Assembly: GCA_020638955.1 (NCBI GenBank)
Contig: JACKHO010000009.1
Coordinates: 263,833 to 327,832 of the forward strand
Direction of reading: 5' to 3'
From: Planctomycetaceae bacterium
Lineage (GTDB): Bacteria > Planctomycetota > Planctomycetia > Planctomycetales > Planctomycetaceae
Length of the DNA stretch: 64,000 nucleotides
A program made the position numbers and the translations under genes. Under the pieces are notes generated by a model. It saw only the letters and a program-made list of their open reading frames with translations, did no database searches and was not told the origin of the DNA. Below are positions 53,382 to 62,922 of this stretch, in pieces. Position 1 is the stretch's first letter. Every line of letters starts with the position of its first letter.

Positions 53382-54725
53382 ATGCTCAGCTTTGGTCGAC
53401 CGTTTCAGCAAGATCTCATTCGCGTTCCATCGCGTCGGTGGTTCCTGCAATCTGGCCTCTCCGCGTTGGGAGGACTGTCTCTTGCACAAATGCTGCAGTT
53501 GCAGGCTGCGGCAGGATCTGATTCCAAAATAGGTGACCGCAAGTCTGTCATTCTCTTCTGGTTGTCGGGAGGACCAAGTCACCTCGACATGTGGGATCCG
53601 AAGCCAGAGGCTCCATCGGAAATTCGCGGTCCGTATTCGACCATCCCGACGAAAATTCCCGGCGTTCGCTTCAGTGAACACCTGCCGCTCCAGGCGTCGA
53701 TCGCAGATAAGCTGTCCATCATTCGGTCGGTCGACTGCTCAGCCAGTAATCATACGCCCATCACCATGCAGGCGGGGAATCCTCTGGCACGCCGAACAAA
53801 CGACGGAAAAGATGGAGCCGGCTACCCCTCGATGGGTTCAGTCGCAGCAAAGTTTCGTGGACCGAACGATCGCGATCTCCCGGCGTTCGTCGGACTTGCC
53901 GACTCCTGGGTGTCCGACGTCTGGGAAGCCGGACACATGGGGACGGACTTTGCTCCGGTCAAAGGGAACGAACTGAAAGGGAAGTTCGCCATTCCTCCAG
54001 GCTTGGAAGTGAGCCGCATTCAAGACCGCCACCACATCCGTCAGCAACTGGACAACTTCGGCAAGACCATTGAAAATAACGAAACGCTGACCCGCAACAA
54101 TCAGTACACGCAACAGGCATACGACCTGGTCCTCTCCGGCAAAATTGAAAAAGCATTCAACACCGACGAAGAAAGTGCAGAAACCAAAGCGGCCTACGGC
54201 AATGAGAGCATTGGCCAGAAAGCACTGCTAGCGCGGCGGCTGGTGGAAGCGGGCGTCAGCTTTGTGCTGGTCAGCGGAGCGTGGGGATACTTCGACCACC
54301 ATGGCGACAACGTGCGCTGGATGGGAATCGAAAAGGGGCTGACCCCACTGTTACCCCGAGTCGACCGCACAATGCACACCCTCATCACCGACCTCGAAAA
54401 CCGTGGACTGCTGGATGACACGCTGGTCCTGATGATGGGTGAATTCGGTCGCTCCCCCGTCATCAACAAAGAGGCCGGGCGCGATCACTGGACCAACGTT
54501 ATGTCCATGATCGTTGCTGGCGGAGGACTCAACCACGGACAGGTCATCGGCTCCACCGATCGTCGCGGCGGATCAATCGAATCGAACCCCGTCCGCCCCC
54601 AGGACCTGGCCGCCACCACCTTCCGCCACCTCGGCATCCCCCTCGACTCCCACTGGATCAATAGTCAAGGCCGTCCCATCCCCATCGTCACCGAAGGGGG
54701 ACGCCCCATTCCCGAACTGGGATAA
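53382..54725 (+). CDS. DUF1501 protein (Tat-exported, sulfatase-like fold)
   Basis: A 447-aa protein of the DUF1501 family abundant in planctomycetes. A Tat-like signal 'SRRWFLQSGLSALGGLSLAQM' is at residues 17-37, followed by 'SVILFWLSGGPSHLDMWDPKP', the family's conserved opening, and 'LVLMMGEFGRSP' with 'GRDHWTN', which resemble the metal-binding Asp/His of the alkaline phosphatase superfamily. DUF1501 genes are often paired with DUF1549/DUF1553 cytochromes; no such partner lies next to this one. Substrate unknown. Confidence 0.92.
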   Translation: MLSFGRPFQQDLIRVPSRRWFLQSGLSALGGLSLAQMLQLQAAAGSDSKIGDRKSVILFWLSGGPSHLDMWDPKPEAPSEIRGPYSTIPTKIPGVRFSEHLPLQASIADKLSIIRSVDCSASNHTPITMQAGNPLARRTNDGKDGAGYPSMGSVAAKFRGPNDRDLPAFVGLADSWVSDVWEAGHMGTDFAPVKGNELKGKFAIPPGLEVSRIQDRHHIRQQLDNFGKTIENNETLTRNNQYTQQAYDLVLSGKIEKAFNTDEESAETKAAYGNESIGQKALLARRLVEAGVSFVLVSGAWGYFDHHGDNVRWMGIEKGLTPLLPRVDRTMHTLITDLENRGLLDDTLVLMMGEFGRSPVINKEAGRDHWTNVMSMIVAGGGLNHGQVIGSTDRRGGSIESNPVRPQDLAATTFRHLGIPLDSHWINSQGRPIPIVTEGGRPIPELG

Positions 54726-55397
54726 ACGTTGGTCGCTCGCCAAGTAGGGCACGCTGTGCGTACCGATGCAATTGGAAAGTCACGTAGGGCACGGCTCCAG
54801 CCTGCCTCTTCCAACGTGAAACAAGAACAAGGTGTGCCACGGGCTGCTTGCCAGCCCGTGCTTCGTTGTGCAGCTTTCAAGCGTGGCGGAACATACCTGA
54901 AAACGGGGCGTGGCAATGCGTGCAAACCACACCGACCAGGAAAGAACAAAAACTCCGAGCTGTGAGACCGCAAAGAAAACAGGAGACCCTCCCCCATCCT
55001 CTGCGCTCCCGGCGACCTCTGCGTTTCAAAATAATCAAAGGCTAAGGGCAACTACGGACCATAGCTCCCTGCCTTTCCCTGCTGATCAACTGACTTTTTG
55101 TGCTTCTTTGTGGCAATTTTCAAATCAAGAACAGAAAAGCGAGTCGCGACTCTGGGCGAGCATGCCTTGGTGCCACGGATTCAAGGATTTAGAAATCGCG
55201 TTCCGTCGCTGGCCAGCTCATAGAATGGGAAAACCTTGGATCACCCATTCAGTTGGGAACACATTTCCGACCCGATTTTCATCAGGTCACCGTGAGCAGT
55301 CATGCTCAATCCCAACAAAGCACGTTGCGCCAACGCGTAGCATGCCGCCCGCTGATGACTCGAATAGCCAATTGAACCGGAGCATCTGCCACCGTTT
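54726..55397. other. Repeat-rich spacer without a gene
   Basis: A 672-base space with no convincing gene. It contains two GTAGGGCACG-type repeats near 54747 and 54784, a strong hairpin (54838-54860), a CCTCTGCG-rich block around 55000-55030 (CCTCTGCGCTCCCGGCGACC followed by TCTGCGTTTC), and, near 55093-55118, a single arm of the A/T-rich inverted repeat seen at 16480. It looks like a graveyard of dispersed repeats. Confidence 0.75.
54838..54860. repeat. Strong hairpin with GTGCCAC edge
   Basis: CACGGGCTG, five-base loop CTTGC, CAGCCCGTG: a perfect nine-base stem preceded by GTGTGC. The GTGCCAC edge ties it to the hairpins at 3848 and 59573. Confidence 0.7.
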
Positions 55398-55925
55398 CTA
55401 AACTGCCTCGATTTCGACAAGCCCGCGTTTCCCAGTCATGACGTCCAGCCGATCTTCGGGATCTGCGAAATTGTACAATGGCTCAGCAACGGAAGGGTTA
55501 TCCGGAAGAACTGCCAGCAGGACAAATCCGGCACATTCGACGGCCCTGCAATTTACGGAGGGCACGAGGAACGCCTTGTCATAAAACCTGTCATCAATAT
55601 GGTAGCTGACTGCAATACGACTCACGTTCTTGGGAAGCCGCATAACCGATTGAATATTCGCCCGCAGGACAATACCGGACTGAATCAACCGCTTCGAATG
55701 CGTAAAAATCAGAAGTGCAATCAAACCACCAATAGTGAAAATGGCGGTACCGAACGCCAGCAATTGGCTCGGGTTCTCGCGAATCTGCGGATCGGGTGCA
55801 AAAATGGCCATCCCGAAAACAATCAAACTCAATAGTGCGGCAACAAGAAGTGTCGCTTTAACACGCGGAGTGAATGCGGACCGCGTTCGCAATAGATTTG
55901 TTTCGGCTTCAAAGTCAAAGTGCAT
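55398..55925 (-). CDS. Two-helix membrane protein, unknown
   Basis: A 175-aa protein with two helices ('ATLLVAALLSLIVFGMAIF', 'LLAFGTAIFTIGGLIALLIF') and a soluble C-terminal half of about 95 residues ('IAVSYHIDDRFYDKAFLVPS'). The start at 55925 has a good ribosome site (AGGAAG); an in-frame extension of 41 codons upstream is rejected. No family recognised. It lies downstream of the Ser/Thr kinase on the same strand, about 300 bases away. Confidence 0.75.
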   Translation of the reverse strand: MHFDFEAETNLLRTRSAFTPRVKATLLVAALLSLIVFGMAIFAPDPQIRENPSQLLAFGTAIFTIGGLIALLIFTHSKRLIQSGIVLRANIQSVMRLPKNVSRIAVSYHIDDRFYDKAFLVPSVNCRAVECAGFVLLAVLPDNPSVAEPLYNFADPEDRLDVMTGKRGLVEIEAV

Positions 55926-56229
55926 CGCTTGCTTCCTGAACGAGTCAAATCGTTGTGCGGTTCCCTGGAAACAATCGTTCCAAGACGTTCCAGAGCCAGT
56001 TATTCGACCACCGAATCGCGGCGGGCTTGTACCAGACGTCGACGACAAAGCCTAGACCATTTCCCGTAGCCAAAGGTGCATCAAAACGCACCTCCCTATG
56101 ATCGCAGCGCAAGCATGGTGCGTCGCGACTCACTTGCCAAACCACTGAGACCATGCCCACCCTGCTCCGCGACGTGGGCATGGCACATAAAGCGGAGCGA
56201 CCATCGACCATGCTAACCGCCCTCGACGA
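55926..56229. other. Gene-free spacer with hairpin
   Basis: A 304-base spacer. The only structure is an inverted repeat, CCATGCCCAC (56151-56160) with GTGGGCATGG (56174-56183), which can alternatively pair part of its left arm with GCATGGT at 56113-56119. This gives two exclusive hairpins. No gene is visible. Confidence 0.65.
56113..56183. repeat. Overlapping alternative hairpins
   Basis: GCATGGT (56113-56119) pairs with ACCATGC (56150-56156); CCATGCCCAC (56151-56160) pairs with GTGGGCATGG (56174-56183). The two cannot form together. Followed by CAC, which resembles the GTGCCAC-type repeat edge. It lies just past the end of the Ser/Thr kinase gene. Confidence 0.55.
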
Positions 56230-59200
56230 TCACGGCGCGTCTCGACTTATCGTCTGGCGAAGATACAACCAGAGGGCATCGGTTTTAAGCGGTGCGAAGT
56301 CATTGCGTTGAAAAACGAATCTCTTGGGAGGCGCGAGAGGCATTTGCAACTGCTTCAATTCCAACTCAATTTTGTGTTTTTCCGCTTCGATTTCATTCAG
56401 TTTCCGCAAATACTCTTCCTCAAGCTTCTTCGATTCGACGCCCAAGGCGTCAAATTGAAGCTGAAGTGGACGCCGCTTGGCCAGCAACGCCTCAATCTGA
56501 GCTTTCTTTCTCACTGCCTGGCTCGCGAGCGCTTGCCCGCTACGCCTGGCGACCTCTCCATCAAATTGGGCCTGTGACAGTCTTTGCCGAGCGGACTGGG
56601 CCTTAACCGTATCGCCGTTGTTGTTGGCAGTGGTGAGTTCGTTCTCAGCCACCTGGGCTCGCTCCTCTGCCAGTGCATAGTTGGCCTGCTCTGCACCGAC
56701 CTGATCCAAGATTCCCTTCAGGTCCGATTCCATTTGCATTCCGTCCTCATCAATGGGAGCCAACTTCTTCAAGATGGCATCCACCCGCATTTTTATCGCG
56801 GCGGCGTCAGCAGCCTTCTGCTTATCAAGTGCCGCAATTGCAGGTGCGTTCGCAGCATCTAATGCCGTAACACTCGCAAGGGCTAAACGAATATTGTTCT
56901 TCTGGGCGGCGACCGCAGCTTCATGGTCAGCGTTTGCTTGTGCGATCGATTCCTCGACGGTTGCACGGACTGAGTTGACGCCATCAAGTAGAACCATCCA
57001 ACGATCCGGCCATGGTTTCATCGACTCCTCAGCGGCGTCCAAAGCCTGAGCAACCTGGTCAACCTTGCTCGCTGGAAACTCCTGTTCCATGATCCCCAGC
57101 AGTCGACCTAATTCCCATGCTCGCAAATCCAGCTCGGCTGGGGTTCCATCATTCACTCGCCCGAGTACCGCAACGCATTCTGGCACGAGGTCGATCGCAC
57201 CCGGCTTTTCATTCGATGCAACAGGTCGTCCTGCCGCCAATAGAAGCCAGGCACGAAGATATGGCGCGATGAGATATCGACCACCGGATAGCGTTTGCGC
57301 CGACTCCAGAGAATCCTGGATGAGTTGGTAGTCATCAATACGGAGTTGCCCTGCTTCGAAGATTCGCAGAGCCTTCGCGACGTAAACTCGGCCCTCAAGC
57401 GGGGGACGCCGAAGCGCAGAATTAACTTCAACATCAACTTCCCGGTAGCGGGCAGGGCCAAACACACCCTTCGGAATTGCAGATTCGGCAATTCGGTCAA
57501 CGTGAGTGAGCAAATCGACCGGCGTCACCTCTGAATCGGCTGGAAGGAAGGGAATCGGCTCAACCCAATCAGGGGGAGAGTAGGATTCTTTGACATCAAA
57601 AACCAATCTTGGAAGCGTCGCCAGTAGCTCATCCTTCGTCACTCCGTAGGTCAACTCAATCCTTTTTCCGCCGTCACCACGAGTCGGACGCCAGCTCAGA
57701 GTACGTGATTCTTCGTCATATGTCGCGTTGAGAGGCAGGTTCATGAATTCAACACGAACATCCAGAGGCAACAGGCCTTCATCGAACGTGTAACGGACCG
57801 GATGATATTCTCGGGCCGCAACATTCAGCACAGGACGCTCAATCACTTGCTTGGGAGGCATTGCAGCTGGTGCGACACCGTTCTTGCCATCATCCATTGG
57901 AACTAGATTGATTGGCGGTGGTTCGACGCCGTCTTCTTTTGGTGCAACGATTGAGTCTGAGCCCGGTTGGGCCGTAGGTTCCTCAACAGGAAGAATTGGC
58001 TCGGGGGGGGCTACCAAATTCTGAACCACGGGGACGTCGGTCGAGTTCCGATCCAACTGAGCATTCTGCGACAGTTCATTCGCATTTGATTTGCCGTCAG
58101 AACGGAAGATTCCCCATGAAACCATCGCTAACAGCATGACTGCTGCGACAACCAATCCAATCGACAAAAGCCGATTTTGCGGGCTTCGTGAATTCCACGA
58201 GTCAGTGAAGAGCCGCGAGAGAATACTACTGCTGATGGGATTGCCAGCCGACTCGCCTCGTTCGTCAATGTCTCCCTCAACATCATTGCTGGCGCTGGCT
58301 CCGCCGAGGTTTCTACTACTGAGCCACGCATCCAAAGCTTCAGCGAAGGCCGCCATGTCTGGATATCGGCTGGCGGCATCGCGCGAGATGGCTTTCAAGA
58401 CAATTACTTCGAGTTCCGCTTCCAAATCGGGTCGTCTCGCCGTGGGAGGAACCGGCGATTCCGAAAGTAACTTCGACAGCCAGGCTGTTGGCGCCGACTT
58501 CTTCGGTACGTCATATGGCAATTGACCGGTTAGTAACTCGTAAAGAATTACGCCGAGACTGAACACATCGCTGGAGGCGGTAAGACTCTCATCAGAGCCG
58601 GACCATTGCTCCTTCGACATATATTGCGGAGTACCGAGAATTGTGCCCTCGCGCGTCAAGCCGTTATTGGCCTCCAGACTCTTGGCGAGCCCAAAGTCCA
58701 TGACTTTGGGCTCGACCAGCTTTCGGTTTCCTTCGATTTTCGCAGTCAGAATGATATTGCTCGGCTTTAAGTCTCGGTGGACTAGCCCAGCCTGATTGGC
58801 AGTGTGAACAGCGAGCGCAATCTTCCGTATCAGTTGGACGACATGCTTGACCGGAAGCAACTTCTCTGGATGAGCGTAGTCACAAAGACCTTTCCCTTGG
58901 ACGTACTCCAACACCAGGAAGGACACACCCTCGGCGGTTCCAAAATCATAGACGCGACAAATATTGGGGTGATTCAGTTTTCCAACGGCAAGTGCTTCCT
59001 GTCGAAATCTTCTCGCTCCGACGCTCTGCGGATCTGAATCGAGTCGCGGAATCTTAATTGCTACGGTTCGTTCTAACTCAGTGTCTTCGGCGAGATAAAC
59101 GATCGCCATACCGCCGCGCCCCAGTTCCCTTATTATTCTGTAACGCTGCAAATGCGGATTCTTCAGTATACTCGGAGAATCCGGGGCTGATGAAGAACCC

Positions 59201-59310
59201 TTCGCACCTCCAGAAAGGTTTCGAGGACTGTTCTGCGAGGCGGGTAACTGCGTTCCGCCCTCGCGGCGCTTCGGCTCATTGGAATGATCTGCCCCAGGTT
59301 CGCTTCGCAT
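56230..59310 (-). CDS. Receptor-like serine/threonine kinase with coiled-coil extracytoplasmic half
   Basis: A 1026-aa protein. After a Ser/Pro-rich leader comes an Hanks-type kinase domain (about 57-340): glycine loop 'GRGGMAIVYLAED', Lys86 in 'VAIKIPR', catalytic loop 'HRDLKPSN' and 'MDFGLAKS'. One helix follows ('LLSIGLVVAAVMLLAMVSWGIF', about 385-405), then an Ig-like stretch ('LNATYDEESRTLSWRPTRGDG') and a C-terminal third rich in long helices and Ala/Gln/Glu (coiled coil, ending 'WLYLRQTISRDAP'). It may sense an extracytoplasmic signal through these parts. ATG at 59310 follows GGTGGA; GTG at 59322 is an alternative. Confidence 0.93.
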   Translation of the reverse strand: MRSEPGADHSNEPKRREGGTQLPASQNSPRNLSGGAKGSSSAPDSPSILKNPHLQRYRIIRELGRGGMAIVYLAEDTELERTVAIKIPRLDSDPQSVGARRFRQEALAVGKLNHPNICRVYDFGTAEGVSFLVLEYVQGKGLCDYAHPEKLLPVKHVVQLIRKIALAVHTANQAGLVHRDLKPSNIILTAKIEGNRKLVEPKVMDFGLAKSLEANNGLTREGTILGTPQYMSKEQWSGSDESLTASSDVFSLGVILYELLTGQLPYDVPKKSAPTAWLSKLLSESPVPPTARRPDLEAELEVIVLKAISRDAASRYPDMAAFAEALDAWLSSRNLGGASASNDVEGDIDERGESAGNPISSSILSRLFTDSWNSRSPQNRLLSIGLVVAAVMLLAMVSWGIFRSDGKSNANELSQNAQLDRNSTDVPVVQNLVAPPEPILPVEEPTAQPGSDSIVAPKEDGVEPPPINLVPMDDGKNGVAPAAMPPKQVIERPVLNVAAREYHPVRYTFDEGLLPLDVRVEFMNLPLNATYDEESRTLSWRPTRGDGGKRIELTYGVTKDELLATLPRLVFDVKESYSPPDWVEPIPFLPADSEVTPVDLLTHVDRIAESAIPKGVFGPARYREVDVEVNSALRRPPLEGRVYVAKALRIFEAGQLRIDDYQLIQDSLESAQTLSGGRYLIAPYLRAWLLLAAGRPVASNEKPGAIDLVPECVAVLGRVNDGTPAELDLRAWELGRLLGIMEQEFPASKVDQVAQALDAAEESMKPWPDRWMVLLDGVNSVRATVEESIAQANADHEAAVAAQKNNIRLALASVTALDAANAPAIAALDKQKAADAAAIKMRVDAILKKLAPIDEDGMQMESDLKGILDQVGAEQANYALAEERAQVAENELTTANNNGDTVKAQSARQRLSQAQFDGEVARRSGQALASQAVRKKAQIEALLAKRRPLQLQFDALGVESKKLEEEYLRKLNEIEAEKHKIELELKQLQMPLAPPKRFVFQRNDFAPLKTDALWLYLRQTISRDAP

Positions 59311-59634
59311 TGCCACATCCACCCTAAAGACCTAACTTGCCAAATACTACCGCATATCTACGAATTTTTTCAAGGAACTCGGCCAATCTACAGTCGGAGT
59401 CAGCGGCGGGTGGCATGATCAAGGAAACCCGATTTTCTGTGCCATGCTTGCATCGCGGATGCAGGTTAAGCATGCGAATGTCGTATAGCCTGCGAACTGT
59501 CACACCATTCAATTCAATCTGTGTCGCAGCGGGTGGCACTGCTAAAGGTTAAACCGAAGGTTGCGTGCCACTGCTGGCTTGGCCAGCCGTGCGAATAAAA
59601 AGGCGGATTCAGGCATGCTCCATCCCAGACAAAT
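59311..59634. other. Gene-free spacer with repeats
   Basis: A 324-base spacer between the Ser/Thr kinase and the acyl-CoA-dehydrogenase-like gene. It carries two tandem units of similar type: one near 59400-59478 (GGTGGCATG ... GTGCCATGCTTGC), the other near 59528-59593 (GGTGGCACTGC ... GTGCCACTGC). The second ends in a hairpin GCTGGC-TTG-GCCAGC (59573-59587). No gene is evident. Confidence 0.7.
59400..59593. repeat. Tandem GTGGCAC/GTGCCAC repeat units
   Basis: Two degenerate units in tandem. Each has GGTGGCA near one end and GTGCCA near the other, so each is an imperfect inverted repeat. The second unit includes the hairpin GCTGGC-TTG-GCCAGC (59573-59587). It resembles the hairpins at 3848 and 54838. 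Confidence 0.65.
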
Positions 59635-60660
59635 CTATTGCCGACAAACCAACTCATCCAGCGCCGCGGCTACAACAGGTTGCGGACAGGACCAGACGAG
59701 GAAGAACATGGCTTCCCTAATCGCTCGTTCGGCTTCGTGGCCGGTGACGAAGCCGGCACCTTTGGTAATGGCCAACGCGGCCTGGGAAATGCGCAGCACG
59801 AGGGAGTTGGCTCGTTCTCGCGCCAGTTCAGCGGAGGGATTTTCGCTGCGGAGCAGTTCGTCGACTTCTGCGTAATCGGCGTGGAAGGCGTTTCGGGTGG
59901 GGATGAGGTCTTCACGCCGCTCGGCCTCGCGTTCGATGAGTTGCAGGCAACGGTATGCCACGCCCGCAGCAAGGCCAGATGTGACCAGTGAACCAGTCCC
60001 GCCACCCTTTCCTTTGCTCATGACATTTTCGACTGGTCCAGCCAGCAGGTAGCGGTTCTCGACGACAACGTCCTCAAGTTGCACAGGCGCGGTGTACGAA
60101 GCGGTGAGCGACAGCAGTCGCGTGTGTGGCAACACCGACACGCCGGGGGCATTCATCGGTAACGCGACCAGGATTTGTTCCCGGTTGGGAAGCACGGCTC
60201 CGGTCACGACGTATTTCGCATACGCGGCGCCGGTCACCCAGGGGACAGTGCCTGAGAGTTTGAATCCCTCAGCCGTCGGTTCCGCAGCGACGACGGGGCG
60301 GGCCATGTGTTGTCGGGAAGTCGTCAAATGCGATATGCCGACGGTGGCAAACGTGCGACCACTCGCCAGGTCAGCGAGCGACTCCGACTTGATCCAGTCG
60401 TTCTCCGAATTTGCAATCCGCTGGCACGCACCATTGCGTTGCGTGAGGATGAATGACGTCGTCAGGCAGGCCGTCGCCAGTTCCCGATACCGTGCCAGCG
60501 ACTCCTCACCCGAAATCGGATTGCCACCAAACTCTTCTGGGATGAACCAGCCCAACTCACCAGCCTCGGCCAGTTCACTCAGTTGTGCCGTCGGCCATTC
60601 GCCGGACTGGTCCACTGCCCCGGCCCGTTCCGCCAACGATTTCAGTAGTTCTTCATGCAT
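59635..60660 (-). CDS. Acyl-CoA-dehydrogenase-like flavoprotein
   Basis: A 341-aa protein of the acyl-CoA dehydrogenase fold: N-terminal helical domain ('LGWFIPEEFGG'), beta domain ('FKLSGTVPWVTGAAYAKYVVTGA'), C-terminal helical domain. It lacks the usual C-terminal 'YEGT' catalytic-Glu region; the end is 'FFLVWSCPQPVVAAALDEL'. It is shorter than standard enzymes (about 380 aa). It may therefore act on another substrate, as hydroxylases of this fold do. It lies 13 bases after the stop of, or rather downstream of, the YjhG-type dehydratase on the same strand and is probably co-transcribed. Confidence 0.83.
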   Translation of the reverse strand: MHEELLKSLAERAGAVDQSGEWPTAQLSELAEAGELGWFIPEEFGGNPISGEESLARYRELATACLTTSFILTQRNGACQRIANSENDWIKSESLADLASGRTFATVGISHLTTSRQHMARPVVAAEPTAEGFKLSGTVPWVTGAAYAKYVVTGAVLPNREQILVALPMNAPGVSVLPHTRLLSLTASYTAPVQLEDVVVENRYLLAGPVENVMSKGKGGGTGSLVTSGLAAGVAYRCLQLIEREAERREDLIPTRNAFHADYAEVDELLRSENPSAELARERANSLVLRISQAALAITKGAGFVTGHEAERAIREAMFFLVWSCPQPVVAAALDELVCRQ

Positions 60661-60673
60661 GTTTCATCCTTCC

Positions 60674-62644
60674 TTATTTCTTCGGAAAGAGGACCGCTCC
60701 CACTGCCTGTTCCAGGGCGGCAGGATCATAAACGCAGCCGCCCCATGTACCCCCGCCCAACTGTTGCAGCAGAGCCCACATGCGGGTGTCAGGCGGCAGG
60801 TCGGGATCGGGCTTCAGTTCAATGGCAGGCTCACGTTCGCTCAGCACACGCGCCGCTTCTTCGGGCGACAGTCGCGACTCAGCCGTCCCCACAAAGTTAA
60901 TGGTGCCGCTCAAATTCACCGTATCGATGATGATTTCAATTTGATCACCGTCATACACCTTCGCAATCGGCCCCCCAGCCAACGCTTCCGGTCCGACGTG
61001 ACCAATACACGCACCCGTCGACACACCGCTGAAACGTGCATCAGTAATGACCGCCACATGCTTTCCAAACGGGAGGTACTTCAATGCCGACGTAATTTGA
61101 TAAGTCTCTTCCATCCCAGATCCCAGCGGACCCCGACACGCCAGAACGAGTACGTCACCCGCTTCGAGTGTTTTTGATCCTCGCCCCTTAATGGCCGCAA
61201 TGGCCGCGCGTTCGGAGGTAAAAACTTTCGCCGGACCACATTTCCGGTAGACCCCATCATCGTCAATGACCGCAGGATCTATTGCCGTACTCTTGATGAC
61301 CGAACCTTCCGGTGCGAGATTCCCGACGGGAAACGTCACGGTGCTGGTCAGCCCGCGTTTCTTAGCCGCTTCGGGCGACAGAATGACTTCGTCCGGCTGA
61401 ATGTTGTCATGTTCGATGAGCAGTTCACGGAACCGGTTACGCCGCTCCGATTTCTCCCAGGCGTCAAGCATGTCACCGAGCGGTTCGCCCGCGGCCGTCA
61501 ACGCGTCGAGTTTCAGCAATCCCAGATTCCGCAAATGCAGCATGACTTCCGGAACACCGCCCGCCAGGTACACCCGCACGGTGGGATGTCCCACAGGCCC
61601 GTTCGGCAGGACGTCCACAATTCGAGGCGTGGCCCGGTTGATGCGGTTCCAGTCTTCGACCTGCGGTCGCTTCAGACCTGCTTCAAACGCAATCGCCGGA
61701 ATGTGCAGCAACAGGTTGGTTGATCCTCCAAATGCGGCATGGACCACCATCGCATTGTGCAGCGCATCCGGCGTCAGAATGCTTTTGGTCGTCAATCCCT
61801 GATGCTGCTGATTTACCACCGCCCGCGTTGACCGAACCGCCACTTCCTTCCACACCGGTTGCCCCGACGGGGCGAGCGCGGCGTGTGGCACGGAGAGTCC
61901 CAACGCTTCGGCAACGACCTGCGACGTTGCTGCCGTCCCGAGGAACTGACACCCACCACCCGGAGAGCCGCACGCTTTGCAGCCCATGTCCGCCGCATAA
62001 CGCAAATCAATTTCACCGTGGGCAAAGCGGGCCCCAATGGCCTGCACTTTACCAGCATCTTCACCGACGGTCGGCGGCAGCGTGACACCACCCGGAATAA
62101 TGACTCCCGGCAGCTTATGTTGAGCCGCGATGGCCATCATCATGGCCGGGAGACCTTTGTCGCACGTGGCGACGCCAATGACACCCGCCCGCGTCGGGAG
62201 CGAACGGATGAGCCGCTTGAACACCATCGCGGCATCATTCCGATAGGCAAGGCTGTCCATCATGGCCGTGGTGCCTTGCGACCGACCATCGCAAGGATCG
62301 GAAACATGTCCGGCGAACGGCAACTTCTCGAGTCGATTCAATTCTTCCGCCGCCTCACGCACCAGCAGGCCGACTTCCCAGTGACCCGTGTGGTAGCCCA
62401 ACGCAATGGGATGCCCGTCATCGGCCCGCAGACCGCCCATGGTACTGAGGATGAGAAACTGATCACGCAAGAGTTGTGCGGGGTCCCACCCCATACCGGC
62501 GGCCTGGGTCATCCCAAACAAATCGCCACTCGGACTTTCCAGCAGCATTTCTGGCGTAAGCGGCAACTGACCTTCAGGGCCTTCGCCGTGCGTTTTGATG
62601 TCAAAAAGATCGGACTGCTGCGTGCTGAGTAACGGGTCGGACAT
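60674..62644 (-). CDS. yjhG: YjhG/YagF-family sugar-acid dehydratase (IlvD/Edd superfamily)
   Basis: A 656-aa dehydratase, very close in size and sequence pattern to E. coli YjhG (D-xylonate dehydratase). Family motifs: 'SGDLFGMTQAAGMGW', 'DPCDGRSQGTTAMMDS', 'CDKGLPAMM', 'CKACGSPGGGCQFLG', 'VHAAFGGSTNLLLHIP', and 'ITDARFSGVSTGACIGHVGPE'. The Cys residues bind the Fe-S cluster. It dehydrates a sugar acid such as D-xylonate to a 2-keto-3-deoxy acid. The start at 62644 was chosen, 12 codons after an alternative start. It lies 13 bases upstream of the acyl-CoA-dehydrogenase-like gene on the same strand. Confidence 0.93.
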   Translation of the reverse strand: MSDPLLSTQQSDLFDIKTHGEGPEGQLPLTPEMLLESPSGDLFGMTQAAGMGWDPAQLLRDQFLILSTMGGLRADDGHPIALGYHTGHWEVGLLVREAAEELNRLEKLPFAGHVSDPCDGRSQGTTAMMDSLAYRNDAAMVFKRLIRSLPTRAGVIGVATCDKGLPAMMMAIAAQHKLPGVIIPGGVTLPPTVGEDAGKVQAIGARFAHGEIDLRYAADMGCKACGSPGGGCQFLGTAATSQVVAEALGLSVPHAALAPSGQPVWKEVAVRSTRAVVNQQHQGLTTKSILTPDALHNAMVVHAAFGGSTNLLLHIPAIAFEAGLKRPQVEDWNRINRATPRIVDVLPNGPVGHPTVRVYLAGGVPEVMLHLRNLGLLKLDALTAAGEPLGDMLDAWEKSERRNRFRELLIEHDNIQPDEVILSPEAAKKRGLTSTVTFPVGNLAPEGSVIKSTAIDPAVIDDDGVYRKCGPAKVFTSERAAIAAIKGRGSKTLEAGDVLVLACRGPLGSGMEETYQITSALKYLPFGKHVAVITDARFSGVSTGACIGHVGPEALAGGPIAKVYDGDQIEIIIDTVNLSGTINFVGTAESRLSPEEAARVLSEREPAIELKPDPDLPPDTRMWALLQQLGGGTWGGCVYDPAALEQAVGAVLFPKK

Positions 62645-62922
62645 GGCCAATTCGAATTCTGAGGCTGCTAACTGGTTCAACGAGGTTTCATCGTGACAAC
62701 TTGGTTGGCATTCGTCGAGGAATCTGATTGCGGGAATTCCCGCATTACCTCAGAGATTCGCCCATGCCGTGGCTGTTGCAGCCAGCACATTGCGATTTGA
62801 TTCGCCCCGCCTGACAACGTGGCAGTGCCGACAAGACCATGGCGGGAGTTCTTGACGTAGTGTTTCGGCAACACGCGTTCCGAATCCAAGACACCAACAA
62901 ACTCATTGCGAAGGAGGTGATC

